The notes: generated from the sequence alone by a model not told the origin. Shown: positions 43,650 to 53,146, counted from the first letter of the stretch. The stretch: 64,000 nucleotides of DNA from Shinella lacus (GCF_010994755.1 NZ_WHSB02000003.1:620001-684000); one strand, 5' to 3'. Numbers and translations: made by a program.

Positions 43650-44669
43650 TCAGCCTGCTTGGCGGCGGCCGTCGCGGCGGATCTGCGAGGGCGTGTCGCC
43701 GAAGGCGGCGCGGAAACGGCGGGTGAAGTGCGACAGGCTCTCGAAGCCGGTTTCGAGCGCGATCTCGATCAGCGGCTTGTTGGTGCGCACCACCATGTTG
43801 AGCGCCGCCGCCATGCGGATCTTCATGTAGATCGCGCTCGGCGAAGCGCCCATGTCGCTTTCGAACAGGCGTTCGAGCTGGCGGCGGGAGACGTTCGTCA
43901 TGGTGGCGATGCTGTCGATCGACAGCAGGTCTTCGGTGTGCTGCTCCATCATCATGATGGCAAGGTGCACGCGGCGGTCGCGCGCTTCGAGGCCGAGCGG
44001 GTTGCGCGGCTGGAGGTCGGTGGCGTCGCGGCGGTGGCGGATTTGCAGGATTTCCAGCGCATTGCGCTCCGCCGCCTCGCCGACATGGTGGCGCACGAGG
44101 GTGGCTGCGAGATCGGCGACGCTGCTGCCGCCGGCACAGGTGGCGACCTTGCCGTCGAAGCGGAAGATCTGCTCCGACGTCGCCTCGATATCGGGAAAAC
44201 GGCCGCGGAATTCGCGGTGGTGCAGCCAACTCACGCAGGCCGTGTGCCCCTTCAGCAGGCCGGCTTCGGCGAGGATGAAGCTGCCGGTACACAGGCCGAT
44301 CAGCCCGACGCCGGCATTCGCCGCCTTGCGCAGATAGGCGAGCGCATAGCTGTCGATCGGCTCGTCGACCTTCAAGAGGCCGCCGACGACGGCGATATAG
44401 TCGAAACAGGAGGGATCGGCGAAGGGCGCGGTGGGGGCAACCTGGATGCCGCTCGACGAGGAGATGAAATTGCGCGTGCTGCTGAGTACGTCCCAGTCGC
44501 AATGGACGCGCCGGGAGCGGTCCTCGCTGTCGCTGGCCAGCCGCAGCGTATCCACAAACAGCGCGAAGGCGGAAAGCGTAAAGCTCTTCGACAGGATGAA
44601 GCCGACGCGCAACGCCTTGGGACTTGCGGCCCCGCTCACATCCTTCGACGTCCGAACATCCACCGCCAT
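43650..44669 (-). CDS. GlxA-family AraC-type transcriptional regulator
   Basis: This encodes 339 residues. The N-terminal DJ-1/PfpI-like domain contains LRVGFILSKSFTLSAFALFVDTLR and GLIGLCTGSFILAEAGLL. The C-terminal AraC HTH pair includes SIDSIATMTNVSRRQLERLFESDMG and IEIALETGFESLSHFTRRFRAAFGDTP. Such regulators often control amino-acid or betaine catabolism (ArgR, GbdR, CdhR types). ATG 44669 follows GGGAGATCTGG. It diverges from an SDR gene with a 189-base gap, a possible target. Confidence 0.92.
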   Translation of the reverse strand: MAVDVRTSKDVSGAASPKALRVGFILSKSFTLSAFALFVDTLRLASDSEDRSRRVHCDWDVLSSTRNFISSSSGIQVAPTAPFADPSCFDYIAVVGGLLKVDEPIDSYALAYLRKAANAGVGLIGLCTGSFILAEAGLLKGHTACVSWLHHREFRGRFPDIEATSEQIFRFDGKVATCAGGSSVADLAATLVRHHVGEAAERNALEILQIRHRRDATDLQPRNPLGLEARDRRVHLAIMMMEQHTEDLLSIDSIATMTNVSRRQLERLFESDMGASPSAIYMKIRMAAALNMVVRTNKPLIEIALETGFESLSHFTRRFRAAFGDTPSQIRRDGRRQAG

Positions 44670-44858
44670 CCAGATCTCCCAGAGCGTTTTGCCGGACACG
44701 ATCGTCGCAGGCAAGGACGGCTCACGACACAGCCATAGCAGATTCCCCCCGCTGGCTCCATTCCTTGCACCGACCTTTGTGCGTTCCGAAGCGGCTGCAT
44801 TTGCACCGCGGCGCGTCTGATGCAGGGTGGACCGATCGACTTCGACCCGGGAGGAACC

Positions 44859-45614
44859 GTGAGCACCGAACTCTTCGACCTGACGGGCAAACGCGCCCTC
44901 GTCACCGGCTCCTCGCAGGGCATCGGTCTTGCGCTCGCGCGCGGCCTTGCGGCGGCGGGCGCCGAGGTCATCCTCAATGGGCGCGATGCGGCCAGGCTAA
45001 CGGCGGCTGCGGAAAGTCTCGAGGCGAAACACACGCTCGCTTTCGACGCCACGGACCACGAGGTCGTGCGCGCGGCCATCGATGGCTTCGAGGCGCAGGT
45101 CGGCGCCATCGATATCCTGGTCAACAATGCCGGCATGCAGCATCGTACGGCGCTCGAAGACTTTCCGGCGGATGCCTTCGAGCGGCTGTTGAAGACCAAT
45201 ATCTCGACCGTCTTCAATGTCGGCCAGGCCGTTGCCCGGCACATGATCAGGCGCGGTGCGGGCAAGATCATCAACATCGCGAGCGTCCAGACGGCGCTCG
45301 CCCGCCCCGGCATCGCGCCCTACACGGCCACCAAGGGCGCCGTCGGCAACCTCACCAAGGGCATGGCAGCCGACTGGGCGAAATACGGCCTGCAATGCAA
45401 CGCCATTGCGCCCGGCTATTTCGACACGCCGCTGAATGCCGCCCTCGTCGCCGACCCCGCCTTCTCCGACTGGCTGGAAAAACGCACGCCGGCCGGCCGC
45501 TGGGGCAAGATCGAGGAACTCGTCGGCGCCTGCATCTTCTTGTCCTCGAATGCCTCCTCCTTCGTGAACGGGCACATCCTCTATGTCGACGGCGGTATCA
45601 CGGCCTCGCTTTGA
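44859..45614 (+). CDS. SDR-family oxidoreductase (gluconate 5-dehydrogenase-like)
   Basis: This encodes 251 residues. The Rossmann motif ALVTGSSQGIGLALARGLA, VNNAGMQ and the catalytic Tyr-x3-Lys in YTATKGAV define a classical SDR; similarity is greatest to gluconate 5-dehydrogenase/3-oxoacyl reductase types. GTG 44859 is chosen because GGGAGGA precedes it; an in-frame ATG at 44820 lacks such a site. The C-terminus VDGGITASL is typical. Confidence 0.9.
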   Translation: MSTELFDLTGKRALVTGSSQGIGLALARGLAAAGAEVILNGRDAARLTAAAESLEAKHTLAFDATDHEVVRAAIDGFEAQVGAIDILVNNAGMQHRTALEDFPADAFERLLKTNISTVFNVGQAVARHMIRRGAGKIINIASVQTALARPGIAPYTATKGAVGNLTKGMAADWAKYGLQCNAIAPGYFDTPLNAALVADPAFSDWLEKRTPAGRWGKIEELVGACIFLSSNASSFVNGHILYVDGGITASL

Positions 45615-45618
45615 CCCT

Positions 45619-46482
45619 CTAGCGTGCGAATTTCCGCGCGCCCGCAACGCAGAGCACGATGGCAAGCGTGGTGACGACCATCAGCGGGCTGACCTTTTCG
45701 TGCAGCAGGAAGGCGGCGAGCAGCAGGCCGAAGAAGGGTTGCAGCAACTGTAGCTGGCCGACCGCGGCGATGCCGCCGAGTGCCAGGCCGCGATACCAGA
45801 AGACGAAGCCGATCAGCATGCTGAAGACCGAGACATAGGCGAGCCCCGCCCATGCCCCGCCATCGATGCCGACCCAGGTCTGCGGCAGCGAGATGAGCGC
45901 GATGATCGCCATTAGCGGCAGCGAGAGGATCAGCGCCCAGGAGATGACCTGCCAGCCGCCCAGCGTGCGCGAGAGCTTCGCGCCCTCCGCATAACCCAGC
46001 CCGCAGACCACGACCGCGGCGACCATCAAGAGATCGCCGACCAGCGAGACCTCTGCGCCGGAATTGAGCGCGAAGCCGACCACCGTCGCGCTGCCGATGC
46101 CGGAAAACAGCCAGAACAGCGGTTTCGGCCGCTCCCCGCCCCGCAGCACGCCGAAGATCGCGGTGGCCAGCGGCAGAAGCCCGATGAAGACGATGGAATG
46201 GGCGGACGTGATGTATTGCAGCGCCACCGCGGTCAGCATCGGGAAGCCGACGACGACGCCCAGCGCCACGATCGTCAGCGAGAACAGCGCATCGCGCGAG
46301 GGTTTCGGCTGGCGCAGCGCGAAGAGAAGCGCTGCGCCCAGCAACCCGGCAATGACGGCGCGCGCCGATGTCAGGAACAATGGCGAAAAATCCGACACGG
46401 CCACGCGGGTCGCCGGCAGCGAACCGCTGAAAATGATGACGCCGACGAGCCCGCTGCCCCAGCCTTCCATAGATGATTTCAT
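45619..46482 (-). CDS. EamA-family (DMT) transporter
   Basis: This encodes 287 residues with ten predicted membrane helices in two EamA repeats, for example FLTSARAVIAGLLGAALLFAL and FGLLLAAFLLHEKVSPLMV. DMT members usually export amino acids or related metabolites. ATG 46482 begins MKSSMEGWGSG; the longer reading crosses the regulator's operator region. It diverges from the MocR-type gene by 101 bases, the usual target arrangement for such regulators. Confidence 0.9.
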   Translation of the reverse strand: MKSSMEGWGSGLVGVIIFSGSLPATRVAVSDFSPLFLTSARAVIAGLLGAALLFALRQPKPSRDALFSLTIVALGVVVGFPMLTAVALQYITSAHSIVFIGLLPLATAIFGVLRGGERPKPLFWLFSGIGSATVVGFALNSGAEVSLVGDLLMVAAVVVCGLGYAEGAKLSRTLGGWQVISWALILSLPLMAIIALISLPQTWVGIDGGAWAGLAYVSVFSMLIGFVFWYRGLALGGIAAVGQLQLLQPFFGLLLAAFLLHEKVSPLMVVTTLAIVLCVAGARKFAR

Positions 46483-46540
46483 GACACCTCGCATTCGCAC
46501 TCTTCGTACATTCATGGGGCTGGCGAAAACAGGAACGGAG

Positions 46541-46585
46541 CAGTACAATTCGAAAGAACTGTATGTGTTCAAGGACCAGTACAAT
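46541..46585. promoter_or_regulatory. Direct repeats, candidate MocR operator
   Basis: CAGTACAAT occurs at 46541-46549 and again at 46577-46585, the second copy overlapping the regulator's start codon. A partly inverted ACTGTATG lies between them at 46558-46565, and CGTACATT occurs at 46505-46512. Repeated GTAC-type half-sites are usual for MocR/PdxR regulators. Autoregulation and control of the divergent EamA gene are inferred. Confidence 0.55.
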
Positions 46586-47993
46586 GAAAGCAGGCTTCGT
46601 AAGCGACGTGGCGGCGGGAACCCGGATTTCCGAGGTCGTGGCGGCGATCGGCGGCCGGATCGCCAGCCGTGCCCTTGCACCCGGCGATCGGCTTCCCTCG
46701 ATCCGGCGGTTTGCGGCTTCCATGGGGGTTTCGCCCTCCACCGTGGTCGAGGCCTATGATCGCCTCGCGGCGGAAGGGCTGATCCGGGCGCAGCGCGGGT
46801 CCGGGTTCTATGTCTCGAATGCCGGCCTGCATCCGCTGAAACTGGCGGAAGCGGAGACGCCGAAGGCGCGCGCGGTCGATCCCTTCTGGGTGTCGCGGCA
46901 ATCGCTCGATGCGGATGCCGCGGTGCTGAAACCCGGCTGCGGCTGGCTGCCGGCGGACTGGATGCCGGATGAGGCGCTGCGCCGCGCGATCCGCAGCCTT
47001 GCGCGCAGCGACGGCGATTTGCTTTCCTATTATGGCAGCACGCGCGGGTCCCAGGCGTTGCGCCGGCTGCTGCTCGGGCGGCTGGCGGAGGAAGGCATTG
47101 AGGCCGGGCCGGACCACCTGATGCTGACGAGCTCGGGCACGCAGGCGCTCGATCTGATCTGCCGCTTCCTGCTTCGCCCCGGCGATACGGTGCTCATCGA
47201 CGACCCCTGCTACTTCAATTTCCAGGCCTTGCTGAAGGCGCATCAGGTGACGGTCGTCGGCGTGCCCTATACGCCATCGGGGCCGGATGTCGCGACCTTC
47301 GAGACCGTGCTGAATGCCGTGCGGCCGCGGCTTTACATCACCAATTCGGCAATCCACAACCCGACCGGCGCCACCCTGTCGCCGCAGGTCGCCCATCGCC
47401 TGTTGAATGCCGCGGCGGGTGGCGAGACGATCCTCGTGGAGGACGACATCTTTGCCGATTTCGAGCCGGAGCCGTCGACGCGGCTTGCAGCCCTCGACGG
47501 GCTCGACCGTGTCATCCGCATCGGCAGTTTTTCCAAGACGCTCTCGGCTTCGGCACGCTGCGGTTACATCGCGGCGCGGCCGGACTGGATCGAGGGGCTG
47601 GTGGACTTGCAGATCGCCACGAATTTCGGCGGCCCGAGCCCGATGTCCAGCGAGATCATCGCGCATATGCTGGCCGGCGGCGGCTATCGCAAACATATGG
47701 AGGAGTTGCGGCGCAAGCTCGTGCGTGTCCGGCGCGAGACGGCTGACCGGCTGTCGCGGCTCGGCATCGAACCCTGGCTTTCGCCGCGCGGCGGCTTCTA
47801 TCTCTGGTGCCGGCTGCCGGAGGGGGTGGATTCCGGCGAGGTGGCGCAGGCCGCCGTTGCCGAGGGCGTCGTGCTTGCCCCCGGCAACGTGTTCAGCGTC
47901 TCGCAGAACGCCACCGGCTTCATGCGCTTCAACGTCGCGCATATGCTGGAGCCGCGCGTCTATGACGTCCTCGCCGCCGTGCTGAGACGCTAG
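46584..47993 (+). CDS. MocR-family GntR/aminotransferase-like transcriptional regulator
   Basis: This encodes 469 residues. The N-terminal winged helix (PGDRLPSIRRFAASMGVSPSTVVEAYDRL) is joined to a fold-type I PLP domain (about residues 100-469). The likely PLP lysine is in RIGSFSKTLSASARCGYIAARPD (described in parts). MocR proteins sense an amino compound or PLP and regulate divergent genes. The stop codon TAG and the stop of the convergent permease share the same four bases, CTAG at 47990-47993. Confidence 0.94.
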   Translation: MKAGFVSDVAAGTRISEVVAAIGGRIASRALAPGDRLPSIRRFAASMGVSPSTVVEAYDRLAAEGLIRAQRGSGFYVSNAGLHPLKLAEAETPKARAVDPFWVSRQSLDADAAVLKPGCGWLPADWMPDEALRRAIRSLARSDGDLLSYYGSTRGSQALRRLLLGRLAEEGIEAGPDHLMLTSSGTQALDLICRFLLRPGDTVLIDDPCYFNFQALLKAHQVTVVGVPYTPSGPDVATFETVLNAVRPRLYITNSAIHNPTGATLSPQVAHRLLNAAAGGETILVEDDIFADFEPEPSTRLAALDGLDRVIRIGSFSKTLSASARCGYIAARPDWIEGLVDLQIATNFGGPSPMSSEIIAHMLAGGGYRKHMEELRRKLVRVRRETADRLSRLGIEPWLSPRGGFYLWCRLPEGVDSGEVAQAAVAEGVVLAPGNVFSVSQNATGFMRFNVAHMLEPRVYDVLAAVLRR

Positions 47994-48772
47994 CGCCGCT
48001 TGGCCAGCATGGAGCGCGACAGCACCACGACGAGGCCGATGAGGACTGTCGCGGCGATGAAGAGGAAGGCGGCGGCGGCGATCGCCGGGCTGATATTCTC
48101 GCGGATGCTGGAGAACATCTGCCGGGCCAGCGTGCGCTGGTTGGGGCCGGCGACGAACAGCGTCAGCACCACCTCGTCGAGCGAGGTCGCGAAGGCGAGC
48201 ACGGCGCCGGAGAGCACGCCGGGCATGGCGAGCGGCAGGGTCACGCGGCGGAAGACCGTGATGGGCGCGGCGCCCAGGCTTTGGGCGGCGAGTTCCACGC
48301 GCTCGTCGATGCCGGCCAGCGCGCCGGTGACACTGACGATGACGAAGGGTACGGCGACGACCGTATGGGCGATGATCACGCCCGCATAACTGTTCGTAAG
48401 GCCGAAGCCGGCGAGCAGCACCTGCATGCCGACGCCGAGCACGACGGCGGGCACCACCATCGGCAACAGGAAGAGCGTGCGCATCGAGCCGCGGAAGAAG
48501 ATCAGGCGGTTGCGCAGGCCGAGCGAGGCCGCGGTGCCGAGCACGGTGGCGAGCAGCGTCGTGCCCGTGCCGATGATCAGGCTGTTGATGATCGCGCGGC
48601 GCCAGGCATCCGCCGTGAACAGTTCCTCGAACCAGCGCAGCGACCAGGACGGGATTGGGTAGGTGAGGATGACGCTCGACGTGAAGGCGAGCGGCAGGAT
48701 GGCGATGAGCGGGGCGACGAGAAACAGGATCGTCAGCGTTGCGAAGGTGACTTTGGCGAGTTTCATCGGCAT
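47990..48772 (-). CDS. ABC transporter permease (PotC/PotI-like)
   Basis: This encodes 260 residues with six helices. Motifs include LTYPIPSWSLRWFEELF, FLLPMVVPAVVLGVGMQVL and the EAA loop AAQSLGAAPITVFRRVTLPL. It is the last gene of the importer operon that starts with the binding protein at 52178. ATG 48772 lies 3 bases after the upstream permease stop, with GGGGAGG inside that gene's end. A second ATG two codons later is possible. Confidence 0.93.
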   Translation of the reverse strand: MPMKLAKVTFATLTILFLVAPLIAILPLAFTSSVILTYPIPSWSLRWFEELFTADAWRRAIINSLIIGTGTTLLATVLGTAASLGLRNRLIFFRGSMRTLFLLPMVVPAVVLGVGMQVLLAGFGLTNSYAGVIIAHTVVAVPFVIVSVTGALAGIDERVELAAQSLGAAPITVFRRVTLPLAMPGVLSGAVLAFATSLDEVVLTLFVAGPNQRTLARQMFSSIRENISPAIAAAAFLFIAATVLIGLVVVLSRSMLAKRR

Positions 48773-48775
48773 GGC

Positions 48776-49954
48776 CTAGCGCCTCCCCGGTTCGTCGCTG
48801 GAGAGCCGCGCATAGACGCTGTAGAGCAGGAGCGTGGCGACGAGCAGCACGACGCCGAGCGCGCCGGCCATGCCCCAGTTTGCAGAGCCCGTCGCATAGA
48901 AGGCGATGATCGAGGAGATCATCTGGTCGCCCGGCCCGCCGATCAGCGCCGGCGTGATGTAGTAGCCGATCGCCGAGATGAAGACGAGCAGGCTGCCGGA
49001 GGCGACGCCCCGCAGGCTCAAGGGAAGCAGCACGCGCAGGAAGGCCCGCCAGGGCGGCGCTCCGAGGGACGCGGCCGCCGGCATCAGGTTCTTCGGGATG
49101 GTAATCAGCACCGAATAGATCGGCAGCACCATGAAGGGCAGCAGCACATGGGTCATGGCGATGATGACGCCGGTGCGGTTGAAGATCAGCGGCAGCGGCG
49201 CGTTTATGAGGCCGATCGCGCGCAGCAGATCGTTAATGAGGCCCTGTTCCTGCAACAGGATGAACCAGGCGGCGGTGCGCACCAGAAGCGAGGTCCAGAG
49301 CGGCAGCAGCACGGCGCCAAGCATCAGATCACGCTTCCAGCCGTCGAGCGAGGCCGCGATAATGGCATAGGGGAACCCGATGCAGGCGCAGAAAAAGGTG
49401 ACGAGGGCCGCGATCCAGAAGGTGCGCACGAGAATGACGCGGTTGACGGACTGGTCGGCCGGCAGGTGCTCGATATCGCCGGCGGCATTGCGGCCGAGAT
49501 CGACGGCGGCGAGCAGGTTGCGGTCGGTCAGCGGCGACAGCGCATCGGCGATCGCCAGCCAGAATTCCGGTCTCTCCCAGCGCTTGTCTATGGAAACGAG
49601 GTCGGCGGGCGGGTTTTCGACGTCGTTAAGCGCACTCGTCGTCTTCGACATCAGCGTGCGGAAGCCGGAGCGGGCGCTGTTGAGGCGGCGCACCATGTCG
49701 CCGAGCGCCTGGTCGTCGTCGACGGCCTTCAGGTCCTCCATCAGCGCCGCCTGCATGGGCATGGTCGGCGGCGACTTGCGGTCCCAGTCCGGCAGCACCT
49801 GCGCGCTGCGGGGGAGCAGGCGCAGCACGGCCGGATCCGACACCGCCTGTGACATCATGCTGAACAGCGGCCAGACGAAGAAGCCGATGAGGAAGATCAG
49901 CAATGGCGCCAGCAGGATCAGCGAGCGCCCGGTGCGTGACGAGCCCGCGCTCAT
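48776..49954 (-). CDS. ABC transporter permease (PotB/PotH-like, with periplasmic insert)
   Basis: This encodes 392 residues, about 100 longer than usual. After the first helix (LILLAPLLIFLIGFFVWPLF) comes about 120 residues of hydrophilic sequence, then the normal permease core with FPYAIIAASLDGWKRDLMLGAVLLPLWTSLLVR (in parts) and the EAA loop AAASLGAPPWRAFLRVLLPLSL. The long first periplasmic loop is seen in some polyamine/opine-type permeases. Its start overlaps the ATPase stop as ATGA. Confidence 0.93.
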   Translation of the reverse strand: MSAGSSRTGRSLILLAPLLIFLIGFFVWPLFSMMSQAVSDPAVLRLLPRSAQVLPDWDRKSPPTMPMQAALMEDLKAVDDDQALGDMVRRLNSARSGFRTLMSKTTSALNDVENPPADLVSIDKRWERPEFWLAIADALSPLTDRNLLAAVDLGRNAAGDIEHLPADQSVNRVILVRTFWIAALVTFFCACIGFPYAIIAASLDGWKRDLMLGAVLLPLWTSLLVRTAAWFILLQEQGLINDLLRAIGLINAPLPLIFNRTGVIIAMTHVLLPFMVLPIYSVLITIPKNLMPAAASLGAPPWRAFLRVLLPLSLRGVASGSLLVFISAIGYYITPALIGGPGDQMISSIIAFYATGSANWGMAGALGVVLLVATLLLYSVYARLSSDEPGRR

Positions 49955-51030
49955 TGCGCGATGACCCGGCAGTCGCCGGCCGAAAAGGCCGCATAGACCC
50001 GCGTCCCCGGCGCGAATTCGCGCGAGCGGCGGCCGAGTTTGGCGATCAGCGGATGGGCGGCATTCTGCAATTGCACACGAAGATGATCGCCCTGGTAGAC
50101 GGAATCGGTGACCTCCGTTTCCAGGCAGTTGCGCTGGTCGCCGCGCGTCTCGCTGAGATCGACCCGCTCTGGCCGAATGGAGAGCAGCACCGGCTGGCCG
50201 GAGGCGACGCTGCCGGACACGGCCGAGACGATCTGCGCGCCCGAGGACAGCCGCACGGTCGCCTCCTGCCCCTGCACGCCCTCGACGACACCCTCGACCA
50301 GGTTCGTCTCGCCGATGAATTCGGCAACGAAACGCGTCGCCGGTTCGTCATAGACCTGCCGCGGCGTGCCGATCTGCTCGATCTTGCCCTTGTTGAAGAC
50401 CGCCACCCGATCAGACATTGTGAGCGCTTCCGACTGGTCATGCGTGACGAAGACGATCGTCAGGCCGAGCCTGCGGTGCAGGTCGCGGATATCGAGCTGC
50501 ATCTGTTCGCGCAACTGCTTGTCGAGCGCGCCGAGCGGCTCGTCCATCAGCACGACGCGCGGTTCGAAGACCAGCGCGCGCGACAGCGCCACGCGCTGCT
50601 GCTGGCCACCCGAAAGCTGCGACGGCCGGCGATCGACGAAGGCCGACAGTTGCACCATGTCCAGCGCGCGGGTTACGCGCTCGGCGATTTCCGCCTTGCC
50701 AAGCCCGCGCATCTGCAAGGGGAAGGCGACGTTTTCGCCGACCGACATATGCGGGAACAGGGCATAACTCTGGAAGACGACGCCCATGTCCCGCTTGTGC
50801 GTCGGCACGTCGTTGATCGCCGTGCCGTCCAGCACGATGTTACCCGAGGTCGGCTGCTCGAAGCCCGCCAACATCATCAGGAGCGTCGTCTTGCCGGAGC
50901 CGGAGGGGCCGAGCAGGCTGACGAACTCACCCTTGCCGATGCCGAGATCGAGGTTTTCGACCACGCAGAGCGGGCCGTAGAATTTGGTGATGCGGTCGAA
51001 GCGGATGAATTCGGCCACGAAAGACTCCAT
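49951..51030 (-). CDS. ABC transporter ATP-binding protein (PotA-like)
   Basis: This encodes 359 residues with Walker A GPSGSGKTTLLMMLAG, signature [15 protein letters not shown] and Walker B VVLMDEPLGALDKQ. A C-terminal TOBE domain contains LLSIRPERVDL. ATG 51030 has no clear ribosome binding site, whereas GTG 51018 (fifth codon) has GGAG 6 bases upstream, so translation may begin there. It follows the binding-protein gene after a strong stem-loop. Confidence 0.94.
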   Translation of the reverse strand: MESFVAEFIRFDRITKFYGPLCVVENLDLGIGKGEFVSLLGPSGSGKTTLLMMLAGFEQPTSGNIVLDGTAINDVPTHKRDMGVVFQSYALFPHMSVGENVAFPLQMRGLGKAEIAERVTRALDMVQLSAFVDRRPSQLSGGQQQRVALSRALVFEPRVVLMDEPLGALDKQLREQMQLDIRDLHRRLGLTIVFVTHDQSEALTMSDRVAVFNKGKIEQIGTPRQVYDEPATRFVAEFIGETNLVEGVVEGVQGQEATVRLSSGAQIVSAVSGSVASGQPVLLSIRPERVDLSETRGDQRNCLETEVTDSVYQGDHLRVQLQNAAHPLIAKLGRRSREFAPGTRVYAAFSAGDCRVIAQ

Positions 51031-51089
51031 CGCTAGAGGCGAAGGACACGTCCCTCGGGACCCCCGCGGGAACGCATCCGGCCAGACAG

Positions 51090-51112
51090 GAAGGGCGCCG
51101 GCGGCGCCCTTC
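51090..51112 (-). terminator. Stem-loop between binding-protein and ATPase genes
   Basis: GAAGGGCGCC (51090-51099) and GGCGCCCTTC (51103-51112) form a perfect 10-base-pair stem with a 3-base loop, 13 bases beyond the binding-protein stop. No strong T-run follows, so it may protect the upstream message or attenuate rather than terminate. Confidence 0.6.
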
Positions 51113-51125
51113 GTCATGGATGTTC

Positions 51126-52178
51126 TTACTGGGCCAGCCAGGCGTTGAAGCGCTGGGTCAGCGTTTCGGCGTTGTCGATCCAGAAATCGACGTTGAGCGC
51201 GATCGAGTCCTTCATGTTGGCGGGATCAGTCGGCAGGTCCTTGGCGAATTCCGCCGGGACTTTGGCAGCCGCATCCTTGTTCGGCAGGCCGTAGGCGACG
51301 AATTCCGGCAGTTTTGCCTGATGCTCGGGCAGGCTCGCAAAGGCGATGAAGTCCTGCGCGGCGTCCTTGTTCTCAGCGTCCTTCAGCACGACCCAGCTAT
51401 CGACGGCGTAGATGCTGCCGGGGAAGACGACCTTGAAGTTCTTGCCTTCCGTGCGGTTGATGCCGGTGATGCAGCCATTATAGGCCGAGGTCATCGCCAC
51501 TTCGCCGGAGGCGAGGAACTGCAGCGGCTGCGCGCCCGATTCCCACCAGACGATGTTCGCCTTCAGCTCGTCGAGCTTCTTGAAGGCACGCTCGACGCCC
51601 TCATCGGTGCCGAGCACGTCGTAGAGTTCGTCCTTCGACACGCCATCGGCGAGCAGCGCGAATTCCAGCGTGTATTTCGGGCCCTTGCGCAGTGCGCGCT
51701 TGCCGGGGAACTTTTCGACGTTCCAGAAATCCGCCCAGGAGGCCGGGCCTTCCTTCAGCTTGTCGCCGTCATAGGCGATCGCCGTGGACCAGACGATGGC
51801 GCCGACGCCACAGTCGTTGACGGCGCTGTCGAGGAACTTGTCCTTGCCGCCCATCTTGTCCCAGTCGATTTTTTCATAGAGGCCGTCGGCACAGCCGAGC
51901 GCCAGCTCTTCGGCCTCCACCTGCACGGCATCCCAGTTCGGCGCGCCGGCCTTGACCTTCGACTGGATGACGCCGATGCCGCCATCCCAGGCTTCGTCGA
52001 GCACCGGTTTGCCGGACTTTTCCGCGAAGGGCTTGAAGTAGATGTCGCGCTGCGCATCCTGATAATTGCCGCCCCAGGAGACGACGGTCAGGTCGCGGGC
52101 GAAAGCCGGCGAGGCAAGGCTTGCCGACAGCAGGATTGCCGCGGCGGCCAGAACACCCGATTGAATCTTCGTTTTCAT
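51126..52178 (-). CDS. Extracellular solute-binding protein (PotD-like)
   Basis: This encodes 350 residues. The signal peptide (MKTKIQSGVLAAAAILLSAS, cleavage near ASPAFA) precedes a mature N-terminus RDLTVVSWGGNYQDAQRD, typical of polyamine/opine-type binding proteins. Later segments are WESGAQPLQFLASGEVAM and YAVDSWVVLKDAENKDAA. ATG 52178 follows AAAAGGGGAATGTC. The ligand is not certain; its link to a GntR regulator, an SDR and a kinase/phospho-lyase pair suggests an amino alcohol or hydroxylated amino acid. Confidence 0.93.
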   Translation of the reverse strand: MKTKIQSGVLAAAAILLSASLASPAFARDLTVVSWGGNYQDAQRDIYFKPFAEKSGKPVLDEAWDGGIGVIQSKVKAGAPNWDAVQVEAEELALGCADGLYEKIDWDKMGGKDKFLDSAVNDCGVGAIVWSTAIAYDGDKLKEGPASWADFWNVEKFPGKRALRKGPKYTLEFALLADGVSKDELYDVLGTDEGVERAFKKLDELKANIVWWESGAQPLQFLASGEVAMTSAYNGCITGINRTEGKNFKVVFPGSIYAVDSWVVLKDAENKDAAQDFIAFASLPEHQAKLPEFVAYGLPNKDAAAKVPAEFAKDLPTDPANMKDSIALNVDFWIDNAETLTQRFNAWLAQ

Positions 52179-52389
52179 GACATTCCCCTTTTCTTCGTTT
52201 GTGAAGGAACCGGTGTGATGCCGGCCCCGATGACGAACTCCTGCGGACTGCTGGCACCACCCTCGCCTTTGGCGTATCGGCGGTTTTGCAGCCTCTCCGG
52301 CCGTCGCGCCCTTTCCCCGGGGCGTTTCCCGCCGATTGATGCATTCCGGTCCCTGCCGGTCAACGGGATTTTCCTGCGATTGACAGGCG

Positions 52390-53130
52390 TCAGACGTGTT
52401 GCCCTCCGTTGATGTGGATTTCCGCGCCGTTGATGTAGGAGGACGGCTCGGTGCACAGGAAATAGATGGTCTCCGCGACTTCGCGCGGTTCGCCCAACCT
52501 GCCCATCGGCACTTCCGCCGCCACCAGCGCGTCCGTTCCGGGCGACAGGATCGAGGTTTCGATTTCACCCGGCGCGATGGCATTGGCCCGCACGCCGCGT
52601 TTGCCGAATTCATGCGCCATCTCGCGCGTCAGCGAGCCGAGGGCCGCCTTCGATGCCGCATAGGCGACACCCGCGAAGGGATGCACGCGCGTTCCGGCGA
52701 TGGAGGTGACGTTGACGATCGAGCCCTTCGCCGCTTCGAGTTCCGGCATCAGCGCGCGGGCGATCAGCGCCGTCGAGACGACATTGACATTCAGCACATG
52801 CGTCCAGACATCCGCGTCCGTGCCCATCACGCCGAGGCGGCTCTTTTCCGGGCCTTTCGGCGAAATGCCGGCATTGTTGACGAGCGCATGCAGCCGGCCG
52901 TTCGGCAGGCGCTCGCGCACGGTGGCGGCCAGCCGGTCGATCTGGCTGAGATCGGCGAGGTCGGCCTGGATATGGCTTTCGCGGGCAGAGGGCCAGGCGC
53001 AGTCTTCGGAGAACGGCTGGCGGGAGACGGTGAGGATGCGCCAGCCCTTCGACTGGAACAGCTTGACCGTCGCGTGGCCGATACCGCGGCTCGCCCCGGT
53101 CAGCAGCATGGTGCGGCGTTCTTCGGTCAT
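52390..53130 (-). CDS. SDR-family oxidoreductase
   Basis: This encodes 246 residues. It shows the classical SDR motifs MLLTGASRGIGHATV, VNNAGISP, the catalytic Ser in VNVTSIAGT and Tyr-x3-Lys in YAASKAAL, ending INGGQHV. ATG 53130 is preceded by AAGGAGACTGGGC, which decides it. The motif GATGCTTGATGCATC lies immediately upstream and also occurs at the other end of the neighbouring GntR gene, so the SDR is probably part of that regulon. Confidence 0.9.
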   Translation of the reverse strand: MTEERRTMLLTGASRGIGHATVKLFQSKGWRILTVSRQPFSEDCAWPSARESHIQADLADLSQIDRLAATVRERLPNGRLHALVNNAGISPKGPEKSRLGVMGTDADVWTHVLNVNVVSTALIARALMPELEAAKGSIVNVTSIAGTRVHPFAGVAYAASKAALGSLTREMAHEFGKRGVRANAIAPGEIETSILSPGTDALVAAEVPMGRLGEPREVAETIYFLCTEPSSYINGAEIHINGGQHV

Positions 53131-53146
53131 GCGCCCAGTCTCCTTT

